The notes under the pieces: generated by a model
Databases searched by the model: none
Seen by the model: only the letters and a program-made list of their open reading frames with translations
Told to the model about the DNA's origin: nothing
Made by a program: the position numbers and the translations under genes
Shown: piece after piece, positions 26,697-36,592 of the stretch
How the letters are laid out: each line of letters begins with the position of its first letter
Numbering within the stretch: the first letter of the stretch is position 1
NCBI GenBank assembly: GCA_947501475.1
Contig: CANMWA010000005.1
Coordinates: 248,001-312,000, forward strand
DNA length: 64,000 bases
Source of the DNA: an uncultured Aquimarina sp.
GTDB taxonomy: Bacteria > Bacteroidota > Bacteroidia > Flavobacteriales > Flavobacteriaceae
Reading direction: 5' to 3'

Positions 26697-27722
<1,026 letters not shown>

Positions 27723-27805
27723 TTATATATTCTTAAAAGTCCCTTTTCCATAAAAAAGAAAGGAAACACATTTTGTTATTAGTAACTTAAGTTATGTTGC
27801 TATCA

Positions 27806-29812
27806 CTACACTTTTTGGTCTTGTATTTTACTTTGTAACATTTTAATCTCATCACGTAGGCGTGCAGCAGTCATAAAATCAAGTTCTTTGGCTGCTTTTT
27901 CCATTTCTTTACGCACATTACGGATACGAGTTTCGAGTTGCTCTTTGGTGTAATATGCTGCCTCTTCTTCTGCAGCCTGAAGACTTGGAGCGGTTTCAAA
28001 AGTATACGGTTCTACTGTTTTACCAGCCAGAGCATTATCCAATGACTTTTTGATTGCGGTAGGAGTGATGCCGTGTTTGGTGTTATAAGCTATTTGTTTT
28101 TCACGTCTGTATTCGGTATCATCTATCGTTTTTTGCATACTATTTGTGATCTTATCTGCATACATGATTGCTTTTCCGTTCACATTTCTTGCTGCTCTAC
28201 CAACGGTTTGTACCAAAGATCTTTTATTTCGTAAAAACCCTTCTTTATCGGCATCCAAAATAGCTACCAGTGATACTTCGGGTAAGTCCAAACCTTCACG
28301 AAGAAGGTTTACACCAATCAGGACATCAAAAATACCTTTTCGTAAGTCTTGCATAATCTCTACACGTTCTAAGGTATCTACATCACTATGAATATAACGA
28401 CAGCGTATATCAATTCTAGTGAGGTATTTTGCTAATTCTTCGGCCATTCTTTTGGTTAAAGTAGTCACCAAAATACGTTCGTCGACTTCGATTCGCTTAT
28501 GCATCTCTTCGATCAGATCATCGATTTGATTTAAACTAGGCCGTACTTCAATCACTGGGTCTAATAAGCCTGTGGGTCTGATAATTTGCTCGACAAAAGT
28601 TCCTTCGCTTTTTTGTAATTCATAATCAGCTGGCGTAGCACTTATATACAAAACCTGATTTTGGATTGCTTCAAGCTCTTCAAATTTAAGAGGTCTGTTA
28701 TCCATTGCTGCCGGAAGACGGAAGCCATATTCTACGAGGTTTTCTTTTCGGGAGCGATCTCCACCATACATAGCATGTGTTTGCGGTATGGTTACATGAC
28801 TTTCATCTACAATCATTAAATAATCATCTGGGAAGTAATCTAGTAAGCAGAAAGGCCTCGTGCCTGGATTTCTACCATCCAAATAACGAGAGTAGTTTTC
28901 AATCCCAGAGCAATATCCCAGTTCTTTGATCATTTCTAAATCAAAATTGGTGCGTTCTTCTAATCGTTTTGCCTCAAGATGTTTTCCGATTTCTTTGAAA
29001 TATTCGACTTGTTTACCTAAATCTAAAGCAATTTGGTCAATGGCACCGTTCAAAACCTCAGGAGAGGTAACAAACATGTTGGCAGGATAGATATTTAATC
29101 GATCATATTTTTCAATGATTTCATTAGTTTGAACATCAAAAGCTTCAATTTCTTCAATTTCATCACCAAAAAAATGGATTCTGAAAGCGTCATCTGCATA
29201 ACTAGGAAATATATCTACGGTGTCTCCTTTGATCCTAAAATTTCCATGCTTAAACTCAGCTTCTGTTCTAGAATATAAACTTTGTACCAAGCGATGTAAT
29301 AACGCTGTTCTGGAGACAAATTGGCCAGATTCGATAGAGATTATATTCTTTTGAAATTCAGCTGGATTACCAATACCATATAGGCAGGATACAGATGCAA
29401 CAACCAAAACATCTCTTCTTCCTGATAGAAGTGAAGAAGTGGCGCTTAATCGCATTTTTTCGATCTCTTCATTAATCGATAAATCTTTTTCGATATATAC
29501 TCCTGAAGTAGGAATATAGGCTTCTGGTTGATAGTAATCGTAGTAGGATACAAAGTACTCTACCGCATTATTAGGAAAAAATTGCTTAAACTCTGAATAC
29601 AACTGTGCGGCTAGTGTTTTATTATGAGCCAAAACCAAAGTAGGTCTTTGTGTTCTTTCAATAACATTAGCTGCAGTAAATGTTTTTCCAGACCCCGTAA
29701 CTCCAAGCAGTGTCTGGTATTTTTCATTAGATTCGATCCCTTCAACGAGTTGTTTAATAGCTTCTGGCTGATCTCCTGTAGGTTTGAATTCTGATTCCAG
29801 TTCGAACTTCAT
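27806..29812 (-). CDS. uvrB: Excinuclease ABC subunit B
   Basis: Damage-recognition helicase-like subunit of nucleotide excision repair. The 668-aa product has Walker A (LLGVTGSGKTFTAANV), the UvrB beta-hairpin region (YYDYYQPEAYIP), DESHVT as Walker B, the helicase domain 2 motifs (LTKRMAEEL, GVNLLREGLDLPEVSLV, QTVGRAARN), and the C-terminal UvrB/UvrC motif (MEKAAKELDFMTAARLRDEIK) that binds UvrC. Length and order are normal. It lies behind the ABC transporter genes with a 90-base gap. Confidence 0.98.
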   Translation of the reverse strand: MKFELESEFKPTGDQPEAIKQLVEGIESNEKYQTLLGVTGSGKTFTAANVIERTQRPTLVLAHNKTLAAQLYSEFKQFFPNNAVEYFVSYYDYYQPEAYIPTSGVYIEKDLSINEEIEKMRLSATSSLLSGRRDVLVVASVSCLYGIGNPAEFQKNIISIESGQFVSRTALLHRLVQSLYSRTEAEFKHGNFRIKGDTVDIFPSYADDAFRIHFFGDEIEEIEAFDVQTNEIIEKYDRLNIYPANMFVTSPEVLNGAIDQIALDLGKQVEYFKEIGKHLEAKRLEERTNFDLEMIKELGYCSGIENYSRYLDGRNPGTRPFCLLDYFPDDYLMIVDESHVTIPQTHAMYGGDRSRKENLVEYGFRLPAAMDNRPLKFEELEAIQNQVLYISATPADYELQKSEGTFVEQIIRPTGLLDPVIEVRPSLNQIDDLIEEMHKRIEVDERILVTTLTKRMAEELAKYLTRIDIRCRYIHSDVDTLERVEIMQDLRKGIFDVLIGVNLLREGLDLPEVSLVAILDADKEGFLRNKRSLVQTVGRAARNVNGKAIMYADKITNSMQKTIDDTEYRREKQIAYNTKHGITPTAIKKSLDNALAGKTVEPYTFETAPSLQAAEEEAAYYTKEQLETRIRNVRKEMEKAAKELDFMTAARLRDEIKMLQSKIQDQKV

Positions 29813-29902
29813 GTATGCTCTTTCTTTTTAAGAATAAAGATACTGAATACGTTGGAGAGAATGTATTAAACCAAATTGTTTTTAAAAAGCTTAACGTTTA
29901 TG

Positions 29903-30739
29903 CTATAGATCTCTCTTTTTAAGCAATACGTAAGAAAGATTTACAAAAACCACTGTCCAAACGAGAACAATAACGATTTCATACCAATGCACTGTATAAT
30001 CTCTTTGTAATGATTCTCCCAACTGATTTGCTGTAGTTTGTATGAAATTTAATCTACTGAAAGGTTCGCCAATAAGGTTATCCATGGATTCTAAAGGAAA
30101 AAACTGTACGATGTTGTCTGCAATGTTTGTTCCTTTAAACAATTTGAATTTCAGTATAGCATAGACAATGTTTTCTATGATCCACCAAATAAATAAAAAC
30201 CCTAATGCAAAAGCGGATCGCTTTACCAAAATTCCTAAAAACATACAGAAAGCAAAGAAGCCTGCTAATTTTACAAAATACGCCAATACATATTCGAGAT
30301 CAGAAAAAACAATCGAAAATTCATTATAATCTGAGAAACTCAGCCCTAAAATAAGAGATACAGTAAATAGAAATAGAGTAGAAATTAGAGAAAAAACAAT
30401 CACAGTTAAAAACTTAGAACCTATAAATTCTTTTTTGCTCAACCCATCAATTAAATTTTGTTTTAAGGTGCGGTGACTATATTCATTGGCCATCATCGAA
30501 ACGATAACTATTGCCAAAAATAGTTTGGCCCATGCAGCAATATATGTATTGAAATGCCATATATAAGGGAAGTTAAAAATTCCTTGATCAGCTACTCTTA
30601 ACTTTATCCCTGCAAAATTAAATTCTATAGATGCGATTAATGCTATAAATGTAAAAAGGATAAAGTAAGTGATGGTGATCACCTTTGCAGCTTTATTGTA
30701 TCGTAGTTTTTGAAATTCTATATTGAGTAGTCGTAACAT
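29903..30739 (-). CDS. ABC transporter permease
   Basis: A 278-aa integral membrane protein of the ABC-2 type with about six hydrophobic segments (YFILFTFIALIASI, LFLAIVIVSMMA, SLISTLFLFTVSLILGL, VKLAGFFAFCMFLGILV, FALGFLFIWWIIENIV, IVIVLVWTVVFVNLSYVLL). The motif NEYSHRTLKQNLIDGLSKKEFIGSK, given here as NEYSHRTLKQNLIDG, is typical of permeases that pair with the adjacent ATPase. Starts four bases after the ATPase stop. Probably an exporter or an ABC-2 type resistance/lantibiotic-like system; cargo unknown. Confidence 0.9.
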   Translation of the reverse strand: MLRLLNIEFQKLRYNKAAKVITITYFILFTFIALIASIEFNFAGIKLRVADQGIFNFPYIWHFNTYIAAWAKLFLAIVIVSMMANEYSHRTLKQNLIDGLSKKEFIGSKFLTVIVFSLISTLFLFTVSLILGLSFSDYNEFSIVFSDLEYVLAYFVKLAGFFAFCMFLGILVKRSAFALGFLFIWWIIENIVYAILKFKLFKGTNIADNIVQFFPLESMDNLIGEPFSRLNFIQTTANQLGESLQRDYTVHWYEIVIVLVWTVVFVNLSYVLLKKRDL

Positions 30740-30743
30740 GATC

Positions 30744-31643
30744 TTAGTTTGATTTGTTGGTTAATTGTAAAAATTGCTCTTCAAGGCTTTCTTTTCTTTT
30801 TACCAAATGTGTGAGAATAATTCCTTCTTTGAAAAGCTGCCTGTTAAGGCTTTCTTCATCTAATTCATGTGTCAAAAAAGCAACGATTTTATCGTCTTCT
30901 TCTTTAATATTTCCGAAATCATTACTCTTTGATAGCCATTCTTTTAAAACACTATTTTGATTGCTTTTTAGTTCAAAGAATCCGTTACTGGCATTCATTT
31001 CATCTACTGGGCCAGAATATAGTTTTATTCCCTTTCGAATGATCACCACATGGCTACATACTTTTTCTACTTCATCTAATAAATGAGAAGCAAGAAGAAT
31101 AGTAGTGCCTCGAGCTGCAATCTTCTTAATGATTTCTCGAATTTGATGTATCCCTTGCGGATCTAAGCCATTGGTTGGCTCATCAAGGATTAAAATTTCT
31201 GGGTCATTCAATAAAGCAGAAGCAATCGCCAAACGTTGTTTCATACCTAAAGAGAAAGTTCTGAATTTACTGTCTTTGCGGTCTAATAATCCAACGATTT
31301 CAAGTTTTTCATTAATCTTGTCTGAAGGGACTTCTTTAATTTGGCAAACTAATTTTAAGTTTTGAGAAGCAGTCATATAAGGATAAAAGTTGGGGCGTTC
31401 GATAATAGCGCCTACCTTTTTTAATGCATCGTGGGTTGATGTATTGCCATCAAACCATGTAAACCCTCCTGAAGTTCTGTTGACTACATTTAATACGATA
31501 CCTAATGTTGTTGATTTACCACTTCCATTAGGTCCAAGAATACCATAAACGTTACCTTTTTTTATGGTAAAAGAAAGATCCTTTACAGCTGTAATAGGAC
31601 CAAATTTCTTTGTAAGATTTGTAAGGGTGAGTATATTTTCCAA
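30744..31643 (-). CDS. ABC transporter ATP-binding protein
   Basis: A 299-aa nucleotide-binding subunit of an ABC-2 type exporter: Walker A GPNGSGKST, Q-loop region, signature FSLGMKQRL, Walker B ILILDEPTNGLD and switch His in LASHLLDEVE. The C-terminal 90 residues form the accessory domain of this subfamily. No ATG is available: the reading frame opens after a stop at 31647-31649, and the first Met residue is inside the ATPase domain, so translation must start at the TTG at 31643 (MENILTLTN). The permease overlaps the transcript four bases downstream. Confidence 0.9.
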   Translation of the reverse strand: MENILTLTNLTKKFGPITAVKDLSFTIKKGNVYGILGPNGSGKSTTLGIVLNVVNRTSGGFTWFDGNTSTHDALKKVGAIIERPNFYPYMTASQNLKLVCQIKEVPSDKINEKLEIVGLLDRKDSKFRTFSLGMKQRLAIASALLNDPEILILDEPTNGLDPQGIHQIREIIKKIAARGTTILLASHLLDEVEKVCSHVVIIRKGIKLYSGPVDEMNASNGFFELKSNQNSVLKEWLSKSNDFGNIKEEDDKIVAFLTHELDEESLNRQLFKEGIILTHLVKRKESLEEQFLQLTNKSN

Positions 31644-31788
31644 TTGTTATTGTTTTGGCGGTTATATAAAACAAGACGACAAGTAATGGTTTTTGTTACA
31701 AAATAGTTGATTGTTACTAGTCGATTGTTGATTGTTTTGGTGTTTGGGGTTTGAAATTTGTAAATTGCTCCCTCTAGAATTATGCGCT

Positions 31789-32856
31789 ATGGAAGAAAAG
31801 TTAATGTCGAAGAAAAAACCAACGTATCCGATAAATGATCAATTGGATGCGTATTTAAAAGAATGTAATCGTAAGATTAAAATACCTGTGTTTTATGATG
31901 ACTTGCTCCGATTTTCTGGATCCATAGTCGTATATGATAGTAATGATGAAGATACATTATGGGTACGAGTATATTATGAACAGCATGAAAGACCAGAAAT
32001 AGAATCCAGCCTTAAAAAAGTATATACCATTCTTCACTCTGATGGAAATGAGGATGCTATTGAGTTTTTAAATATTGATGCTATAGATTATTGCACTTTC
32101 GGAAACTCAAAACCTTTTAGAATAAAAGTTAGAAATATCCTGAATGATAACTACACTTATATTTATGTAAAAAAAGCAGATGCATCACGTATTTATGGAT
32201 TAGAATTAGAACATATGTTCTCGCCCAATAGGATTAATTTTTTGGTATATAAAAACACATTGATCGAAGAGCATATTGCTGGGATTCCTGGAGATGTATT
32301 TATTAAGGATTTTCTCCCAGATTTGAGCGATCAGGCTAAGTCACAAATAGCCAAAGAGTTTGTAAAGTTTAATGAGCGCTGCCAGATGCGACTGCTAGGG
32401 GATATGCGATCTTATAATTATGTTATTATACCCATACATGATTTTGACCATGTTGAGTATAAGATTAGAGCAATCGATTTTGATCAACAATGCTTCGAGG
32501 GTAAGTTGAAGGTATATCAACCCCAGTTTTTTAAAGAAAACTTTACTATGGTTGATGTTGTAATGAGTAAACTTCAACCTAGTTCGATAGAACAATATAA
32601 AAAAGAAGAACGTTCTATTTTGGCAAAGCGAATATTAACATCTAGGTCACGTTATGAAACTTTGGTTGATTGCATGTGTAAGGATACTATTTCTACAGAA
32701 GAAAATCTGAAAGAATTAAGAGAACATCTGTATAATTTTACTTTGGATCTTAATTTTAGACGTAGTCAGTCAATGGGAGAGGTTCTTAAAACTGCAATGG
32801 ATTTTGTGCGGCGTAATTATGAAAATGTAAATATGAAACGATTATTAGAAGGATAG
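31789..32856 (+). CDS. Conserved hypothetical protein with kinase-like motifs
   Basis: A 355-aa soluble protein, apparently conserved in flavobacteria but without a known function. The middle contains RLLGDMRSYNYVIIP followed by YKIRAIDFDQQCFEGK, whose GDxxxxN...IDFDxx spacing resembles the catalytic loop and metal-binding DFG-type motif of protein/aminoglycoside kinases, and IDFD sits where DFG would be. The N-terminal half has a beta-rich region (SGSIVVYDSND, LWVRVYYEQHE) that could be the small lobe. This is inference from pattern only. The start at 31789 was chosen (MEEKLMSKK); an ATG at 31804 is possible. Single gene. Confidence 0.7.
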   Translation: MEEKLMSKKKPTYPINDQLDAYLKECNRKIKIPVFYDDLLRFSGSIVVYDSNDEDTLWVRVYYEQHERPEIESSLKKVYTILHSDGNEDAIEFLNIDAIDYCTFGNSKPFRIKVRNILNDNYTYIYVKKADASRIYGLELEHMFSPNRINFLVYKNTLIEEHIAGIPGDVFIKDFLPDLSDQAKSQIAKEFVKFNERCQMRLLGDMRSYNYVIIPIHDFDHVEYKIRAIDFDQQCFEGKLKVYQPQFFKENFTMVDVVMSKLQPSSIEQYKKEERSILAKRILTSRSRYETLVDCMCKDTISTEENLKELREHLYNFTLDLNFRRSQSMGEVLKTAMDFVRRNYENVNMKRLLEG

Positions 32857-32865
32857 GGGGGCTTG

Positions 32866-32962
32866 AAGTCCGAAGCTGGAAGACTGAAGCTCGATGTCCG
32901 ATGTCTGAAGCTAAATTCTAGTAATTAATATAACCTCCGACTTCGGGCACCAGACATCTGAC
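32866..32962. repeat. GAAG/CCGA-rich repeats and inverted copies between genes
   Basis: After the stop at 32856, a run made of short variants of GAAGTCCGAAG, GAAGACTGAAG, CGATGTCCGATGTCTGAAG is followed, after a 14-base AT spacer, by CCTCCGACTTCGGGCACCAG-ACATCTGACTT, which contains the complementary motifs (CTTCGG, CAGACATC). It looks like a degenerate inverted repeat built from an about 9-base word. Such scattered words are seen in several flavobacterial genomes. It lies between two convergent genes. Confidence 0.5.
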
Positions 32963-33886
32963 TTATTTATTTTTTTTCTTAAGTAATTCTACCTCTTTCT
33001 GAAGCTGTTCGGTTTTCTTATTTTGCTCGATTAGATACAATGTCAATTCTTCAATCTTTTCAAGAAGTTTTGCGTTCATTTCACCAAGTAGGATACCTTC
33101 TTTCTCTACGACTGTAGCAGATGGTATGTTAGGTAAATGCCCTTTTTCCTGGATATGTTGTTCTAATTCTGTTAGTGTTGGTAGGTCGTAGGTTTCTTCA
33201 AATACGTAATCTGGCCATCCAGATAGGTCTATTTTTACTTCTTTGGCATGTATTTTACCATTTACTGCTAGTTTTGAGCCTGGGGTTGTTGTGCCTATAC
33301 CAATGTTACCTGAGTTTTTTATTGTTATCCCTTTTCCTTTATTAAAAAGGTTTAAATCATAACCGTCTCGATTGGTGTATAACCCTAGAATTTTTTTGTT
33401 ACTACTTCCTTCGCCTAACCACCAGATCTCATCACCACTTTTATCATACCCACCAATCCAACCATAAAAAGAATCATTGGTGTCTTCATACGAGGTATTC
33501 TGAAGCTTAATTATCGCTCCATCACCTGCAACATGTAATTTCGAACTTGGACTTGTTGTTCCGATCCCAATGTTACCTGTTGAGCGTTGAGCAGTTAATA
33601 CTTGAAAAGACCAATTTGCTTCGCCATTATCTCTTTGAGTCCGTATCCCGAAGGTATTACCGCTATTATGTGCATTAAAAAGCCAATCATTTTTACCCTT
33701 TCCATCAATAATAAAAGCGCCCCAATCTCCATTGCCAACTTTTGCAGTACCATTTACATCTAGTTTTTGTTGAGGACTTGTTGTCCCAATCCCTACGTTA
33801 CCTGTAGTTGGAAATGTGTTGTTTTGAGCCATACTCATTACTGACATCAATATAAATGATGTAAATAGAAATATACTTTTCTTCAT
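32963..33886 (-). CDS. Secreted GIGTTSP-repeat (tail-fibre/adhesin-like) protein
   Basis: A 307-aa protein with a signal peptide (MKKSIFLFTSFILMSVMSMAQ). Four copies of the GN(V/I)GIGTTSPxxKL(D/H/A)V-like unit (about 29, 105, 193 and onward) alternate with longer beta-rich spacers, and a coiled coil of about 45 residues ends the protein (LLEKIEELTLYLIEQNKKTEQ). Such proteins, often annotated as tail fibre or head-domain-containing, are common extracellular proteins of Flavobacteriia, presumed adhesive. No phage genes are nearby, so a phage origin is not indicated. Substrate unknown. Confidence 0.85.
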   Translation of the reverse strand: MKKSIFLFTSFILMSVMSMAQNNTFPTTGNVGIGTTSPQQKLDVNGTAKVGNGDWGAFIIDGKGKNDWLFNAHNSGNTFGIRTQRDNGEANWSFQVLTAQRSTGNIGIGTTSPSSKLHVAGDGAIIKLQNTSYEDTNDSFYGWIGGYDKSGDEIWWLGEGSSNKKILGLYTNRDGYDLNLFNKGKGITIKNSGNIGIGTTTPGSKLAVNGKIHAKEVKIDLSGWPDYVFEETYDLPTLTELEQHIQEKGHLPNIPSATVVEKEGILLGEMNAKLLEKIEELTLYLIEQNKKTEQLQKEVELLKKKNK

Positions 33887-34030
33887 AATTAAAAAATTAA
33901 ATACGTATTGTTATTACTGTAGGGTAGGAATTCGGAGGCAAATATAAGTAAATCTAGTTTCAAAAAATGAGATTGTTGATAAATTTGGAGGTATGTTGTT
34001 TGAGTCAGGAGTTGGGGGTAGGCCTGGAAT

Positions 34031-34804
34031 CTATAAAATCCCGGCTCCAAGTAGCACAGAAAAAACAATCAATAACACACCGACCACAATCTGGATTGTA
34101 TTGATCGTGATTTTCTTTAAAAATTTATTACCAAAATACGCACCGATAAATGCCATTAGTGTAGCTGTAATAAGCAAAGGGTAGTTGAGTTTGTCTCCTA
34201 ATTGCCAGATATCTTTTGCATATACTGAAATCCTGGATACATCGATACAACATGCAATAACTACTCCGGTAGCTATAAATGCTTCTTTGCTTAATTTGGC
34301 TCTAATTAAGAATGCTGTTCGTAATGCCCCTTGGTGACCTGATAAGCCGCCAAAAAAACCACTTAAGGCTCCGCCTAATGGTAAGAATTTGGTATCGATC
34401 TCTAATCGTTTCAGTTTTGGAATGAGGTCAAAAAGAGAAAAGAAAATTAGCAATAGTGCAATACATATTTTTACTACAGTAATTTCATATAATTTGCCAG
34501 CTATTTGATACGAATATAAAGGATAGATATCTGTTAGTTTCCCCAGGATATAAGCACCTAAAAAAGCAAACAAAATTGCAGGTAACCCAAAACGCAAGAC
34601 TGTTTTTATATTTGCCTTTTTACCTATAAGGGTTAGCTTAAATAAATTATTGAGTAGATGAACAATTGCAGTAAGTGCAATAGCAATATCTATAGGAAAA
34701 AATAATGCAAACACAGGCATAAGTAGAGTGCCCAAGCCAAAACCAGAGAAAAATGTTAATCCAGACCCTAATAAAGCGACAATACCTACAAAAATATACT
34801 CCAT
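34031..34804 (-). CDS. TauE/SafE (TSUP) family anion permease
   Basis: A 257-aa integral membrane protein with about eight hydrophobic segments in two halves (LLGSGLTFFSGFGLGTLLMPVFALFFPIDIAIA and ATLMAFIGAYFGNKFLKKI, quoted in part: FSGFGLGTLLMPVFALFF, LGGALSGFFGGLSGHQGALR). The glycine-rich SGFFGGLSG motif in the middle is the family mark. TSUP members export sulfite, sulfoacetate or related organosulfur anions; the exact ion cannot be read. Transcribed toward the tail-fibre-like gene; a large palindrome lies just upstream. Confidence 0.86.
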   Translation of the reverse strand: MEYIFVGIVALLGSGLTFFSGFGLGTLLMPVFALFFPIDIAIALTAIVHLLNNLFKLTLIGKKANIKTVLRFGLPAILFAFLGAYILGKLTDIYPLYSYQIAGKLYEITVVKICIALLLIFFSLFDLIPKLKRLEIDTKFLPLGGALSGFFGGLSGHQGALRTAFLIRAKLSKEAFIATGVVIACCIDVSRISVYAKDIWQLGDKLNYPLLITATLMAFIGAYFGNKFLKKITINTIQIVVGVLLIVFSVLLGAGIL

Positions 34805-34823
34805 ACAAAATAGAGGTTATTTT

Positions 34824-34864
34824 AATCAAACCTCACAGGTCTTCAAGACCTGTGAGGTTTGATT
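34824..34864. repeat. Perfect 20-bp-arm palindrome
   Basis: The 20-base arm starting AATCAAACCTCACAGG at 34824 pairs perfectly with the arm ending 34864, with one central base, giving a long hairpin closed by a TTCAA-type loop. It lies six bases before the stop of the nucleoid-associated gene, and on that strand it would end its message. Very similar ACCTCACAGG...CCTGTGAGGT elements are dispersed in many Bacteroidota genomes, so it is probably a mobile-like REP-type repeat used as a terminator. Confidence 0.6.
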
Positions 34865-34869
34865 ATTAT

Positions 34870-35928
34870 TTATGTTTTTTGTTCTTTGTTAAAGTATACC
34901 AAGTAGTAATACATCTGCTTTTCTTCATCCCAACCTTTTTCTACAAATTTTTCTGCAGACTCTGGATTAATAAAATCCATTTTTATCTGAACGTTAGTAT
35001 CCAGATTGATTACGTTTTTCATTTTTTTGCGAGCTGCAGTTACTGCATTATTGGCTATAGAAAACGAGGTTAGATCTTCTATTTGATATTTTGGAGCTTT
35101 TTCTACCTTGTAATTCTTAAATTCAGGGATTAGGTCTGGATTGTCGATTACATCGTTTAAAAAAGCAGTTTCTTCGAACTCGTCATTTTTTGCAAAGTGG
35201 TTTACAGCACGGTTCATAAACATCACTTCTTCTTTTTTGTCTTCTGCGGGTAAGACTACATCTTTTGCGAAATCCTGGCAGAATTTCATGTATTTTTTAG
35301 TGTAAAAATTCTCATCAGCAAATGCTTCGACACCTAAGAAATTTTCTAACCAGTATTTTGCATCATATCGATTAGAATCTACAGATAAAATTTTATAACC
35401 TTCTTCTTTTTTGTGATTAAAAATAAGACATCCTTTATCAAGTTTGTTTAGATTAACTCCTTGCTGAATCAACAACTCAACATTAGCTTCTTTTTCTTCA
35501 AACTGTAAGAAATCATGCTTCAATTCAGATTTAAAAATACCTAATGCAGCTACTTTTTCATTGTCGATTGTTAAATTCTCAAGATAGGTTACATACACTT
35601 CTCCACTTTTGATATGCGGATGATTAGATTGCTCATATAATAAAGAAGCTATACGTTTTGATTTGTCATGTACCGAAGAGGGGTTGTCAAAAATTTCGGC
35701 TACGATTTTGTATAAAGGATTAAATTCAACATCAACTTCATTAGTAAATTGAAAATAGTTCTCTTCTTTCTCTCGAAAAGGTTTAAAGAAATACTCTTTT
35801 AAGATGGCTGTTAATTCATCATTTACAGGATAGGGTGTTTCTGATAAGAATATGCTTTCGCCTTTATTTTTGTTTCCAATTTTGTGAACCGATAACGATT
35901 CAATTTGGGTACTATATAGGTTGATCAT
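34870..35928 (-). CDS. Nucleoid-associated protein (NdpA/YejK family)
   Basis: A 352-aa basic/acidic mixed cytoplasmic protein of the 37-kDa nucleoid-associated family: N-terminal LYSTQIESLSVHKIGNK, the YFQFTNEVDVEFNPLYKI region and the C-terminal segment IKMDFINPESAEKFVEKG are family hallmarks. It binds the chromosome; precise DNA role is little known. The ATG is embedded in a hairpin-forming ATGACA...TGTCAT, and a REP-like element stands just upstream. Confidence 0.88.
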   Translation of the reverse strand: MINLYSTQIESLSVHKIGNKNKGESIFLSETPYPVNDELTAILKEYFFKPFREKEENYFQFTNEVDVEFNPLYKIVAEIFDNPSSVHDKSKRIASLLYEQSNHPHIKSGEVYVTYLENLTIDNEKVAALGIFKSELKHDFLQFEEKEANVELLIQQGVNLNKLDKGCLIFNHKKEEGYKILSVDSNRYDAKYWLENFLGVEAFADENFYTKKYMKFCQDFAKDVVLPAEDKKEEVMFMNRAVNHFAKNDEFEETAFLNDVIDNPDLIPEFKNYKVEKAPKYQIEDLTSFSIANNAVTAARKKMKNVINLDTNVQIKMDFINPESAEKFVEKGWDEEKQMYYYLVYFNKEQKT

Positions 35929-35968
35929 GACATTTGTGTCATCCCAGCCTGCGCTAGGATCTTTTTTA
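35927..35968 (-). repeat. REP-like element and palindrome over the nucleoid-gene start
   Basis: On the minus strand ATCCTAGC-GCAG-GCTGGGAT (35941-35960; one mismatch) forms an 8-bp stem followed by GACACAAATGTCATG, where ATGACA/TGTCAT (35927-35942) is a second 6-bp hairpin that includes the start codon. The first hairpin resembles the widely scattered GATCCCAGCGCAGGCTGGGAT repeats. Both together would fold the 5' end of the messenger RNA and could reduce initiation. Confidence 0.5.
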
Positions 35969-36034
35969 ATTAATAATTAAATTTTTTAAAGTAGCCTTTA
36001 CACTTTGAAACTTAGATTCTATGAAGCTTAAAAA

Positions 36035-36550
36035 TTAATTCCAGTTTTCGTCAAACCCCAGTTCATCATATTCATCAAGATCCATGAATTGATCATCATC
36101 TCCGTCATTAAAATTTTCAGATTCATCTGCTTTAAATTCTTTATCAGGAGCTTGATCTGGTATTTGCCCATGCACAAACATTACATTGGGGTACTCCATT
36201 CCGTTTTCGTATTCTGCAATTTCTGCCAATTCTACCAAAAATGTCCACATACTTAAAAAATCATAGATGTAGATCAATTTTGGAGATGCTTCATGAACGA
36301 TATCAATTAATGTGGTTTCGTTCATTAATCGTACAGGTTGATTACCATCACTCATATCAAAAAGTGATATTTCTTCACCTTGATTCCATTGGTCATCACT
36401 TATATAAAAAGATGCCATTTCTGTCCCATCAAAACCAAAAGATTGAGTAATTACATTATGAAATTGTTCTAGTGTTGCACCTTGTTCAATTTCAATGTCT
36501 CTAAACACGTCTTCTTCTGTATCGAGTATAATTCTGAAACGATAAATCAT
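36035..36550 (-). CDS. Plasmid pRiA4b ORF-3-like / IS1096 passenger-like protein
   Basis: A 171-aa protein. MIYRFRIILDTEEDVFRDIEIEQGATLEQFHNVITQSFGFD, quoted in parts: FRDIEIEQGATLEQFH and SFGFDGTEMASFYISDDQW, is the pRiA4b ORF-3-like beta-alpha fold, ending in a highly acidic tail (DGDDDQFMDLDEYDELGFDENWN). Relatives appear on IS1096-type elements as passenger proteins, but there is no transposase here and the gene looks chromosomal. No function is established. Starts 42 bases after the heme A synthase stop, likely same transcript. Confidence 0.8.
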   Translation of the reverse strand: MIYRFRIILDTEEDVFRDIEIEQGATLEQFHNVITQSFGFDGTEMASFYISDDQWNQGEEISLFDMSDGNQPVRLMNETTLIDIVHEASPKLIYIYDFLSMWTFLVELAEIAEYENGMEYPNVMFVHGQIPDQAPDKEFKADESENFNDGDDDQFMDLDEYDELGFDENWN

Positions 36551-36592
36551 TCTTAACTAATTTGGAAAAGCAAAGATACTATAAATGCATTG

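Noticed and set aside
27783..27794. 12-bp palindrome TAACTTAAGTTA between uvrB and the deaminase gene
   Set aside because: Short AT-rich palindromes are frequent by chance here, and no T-run or repeated half-site supports a function.
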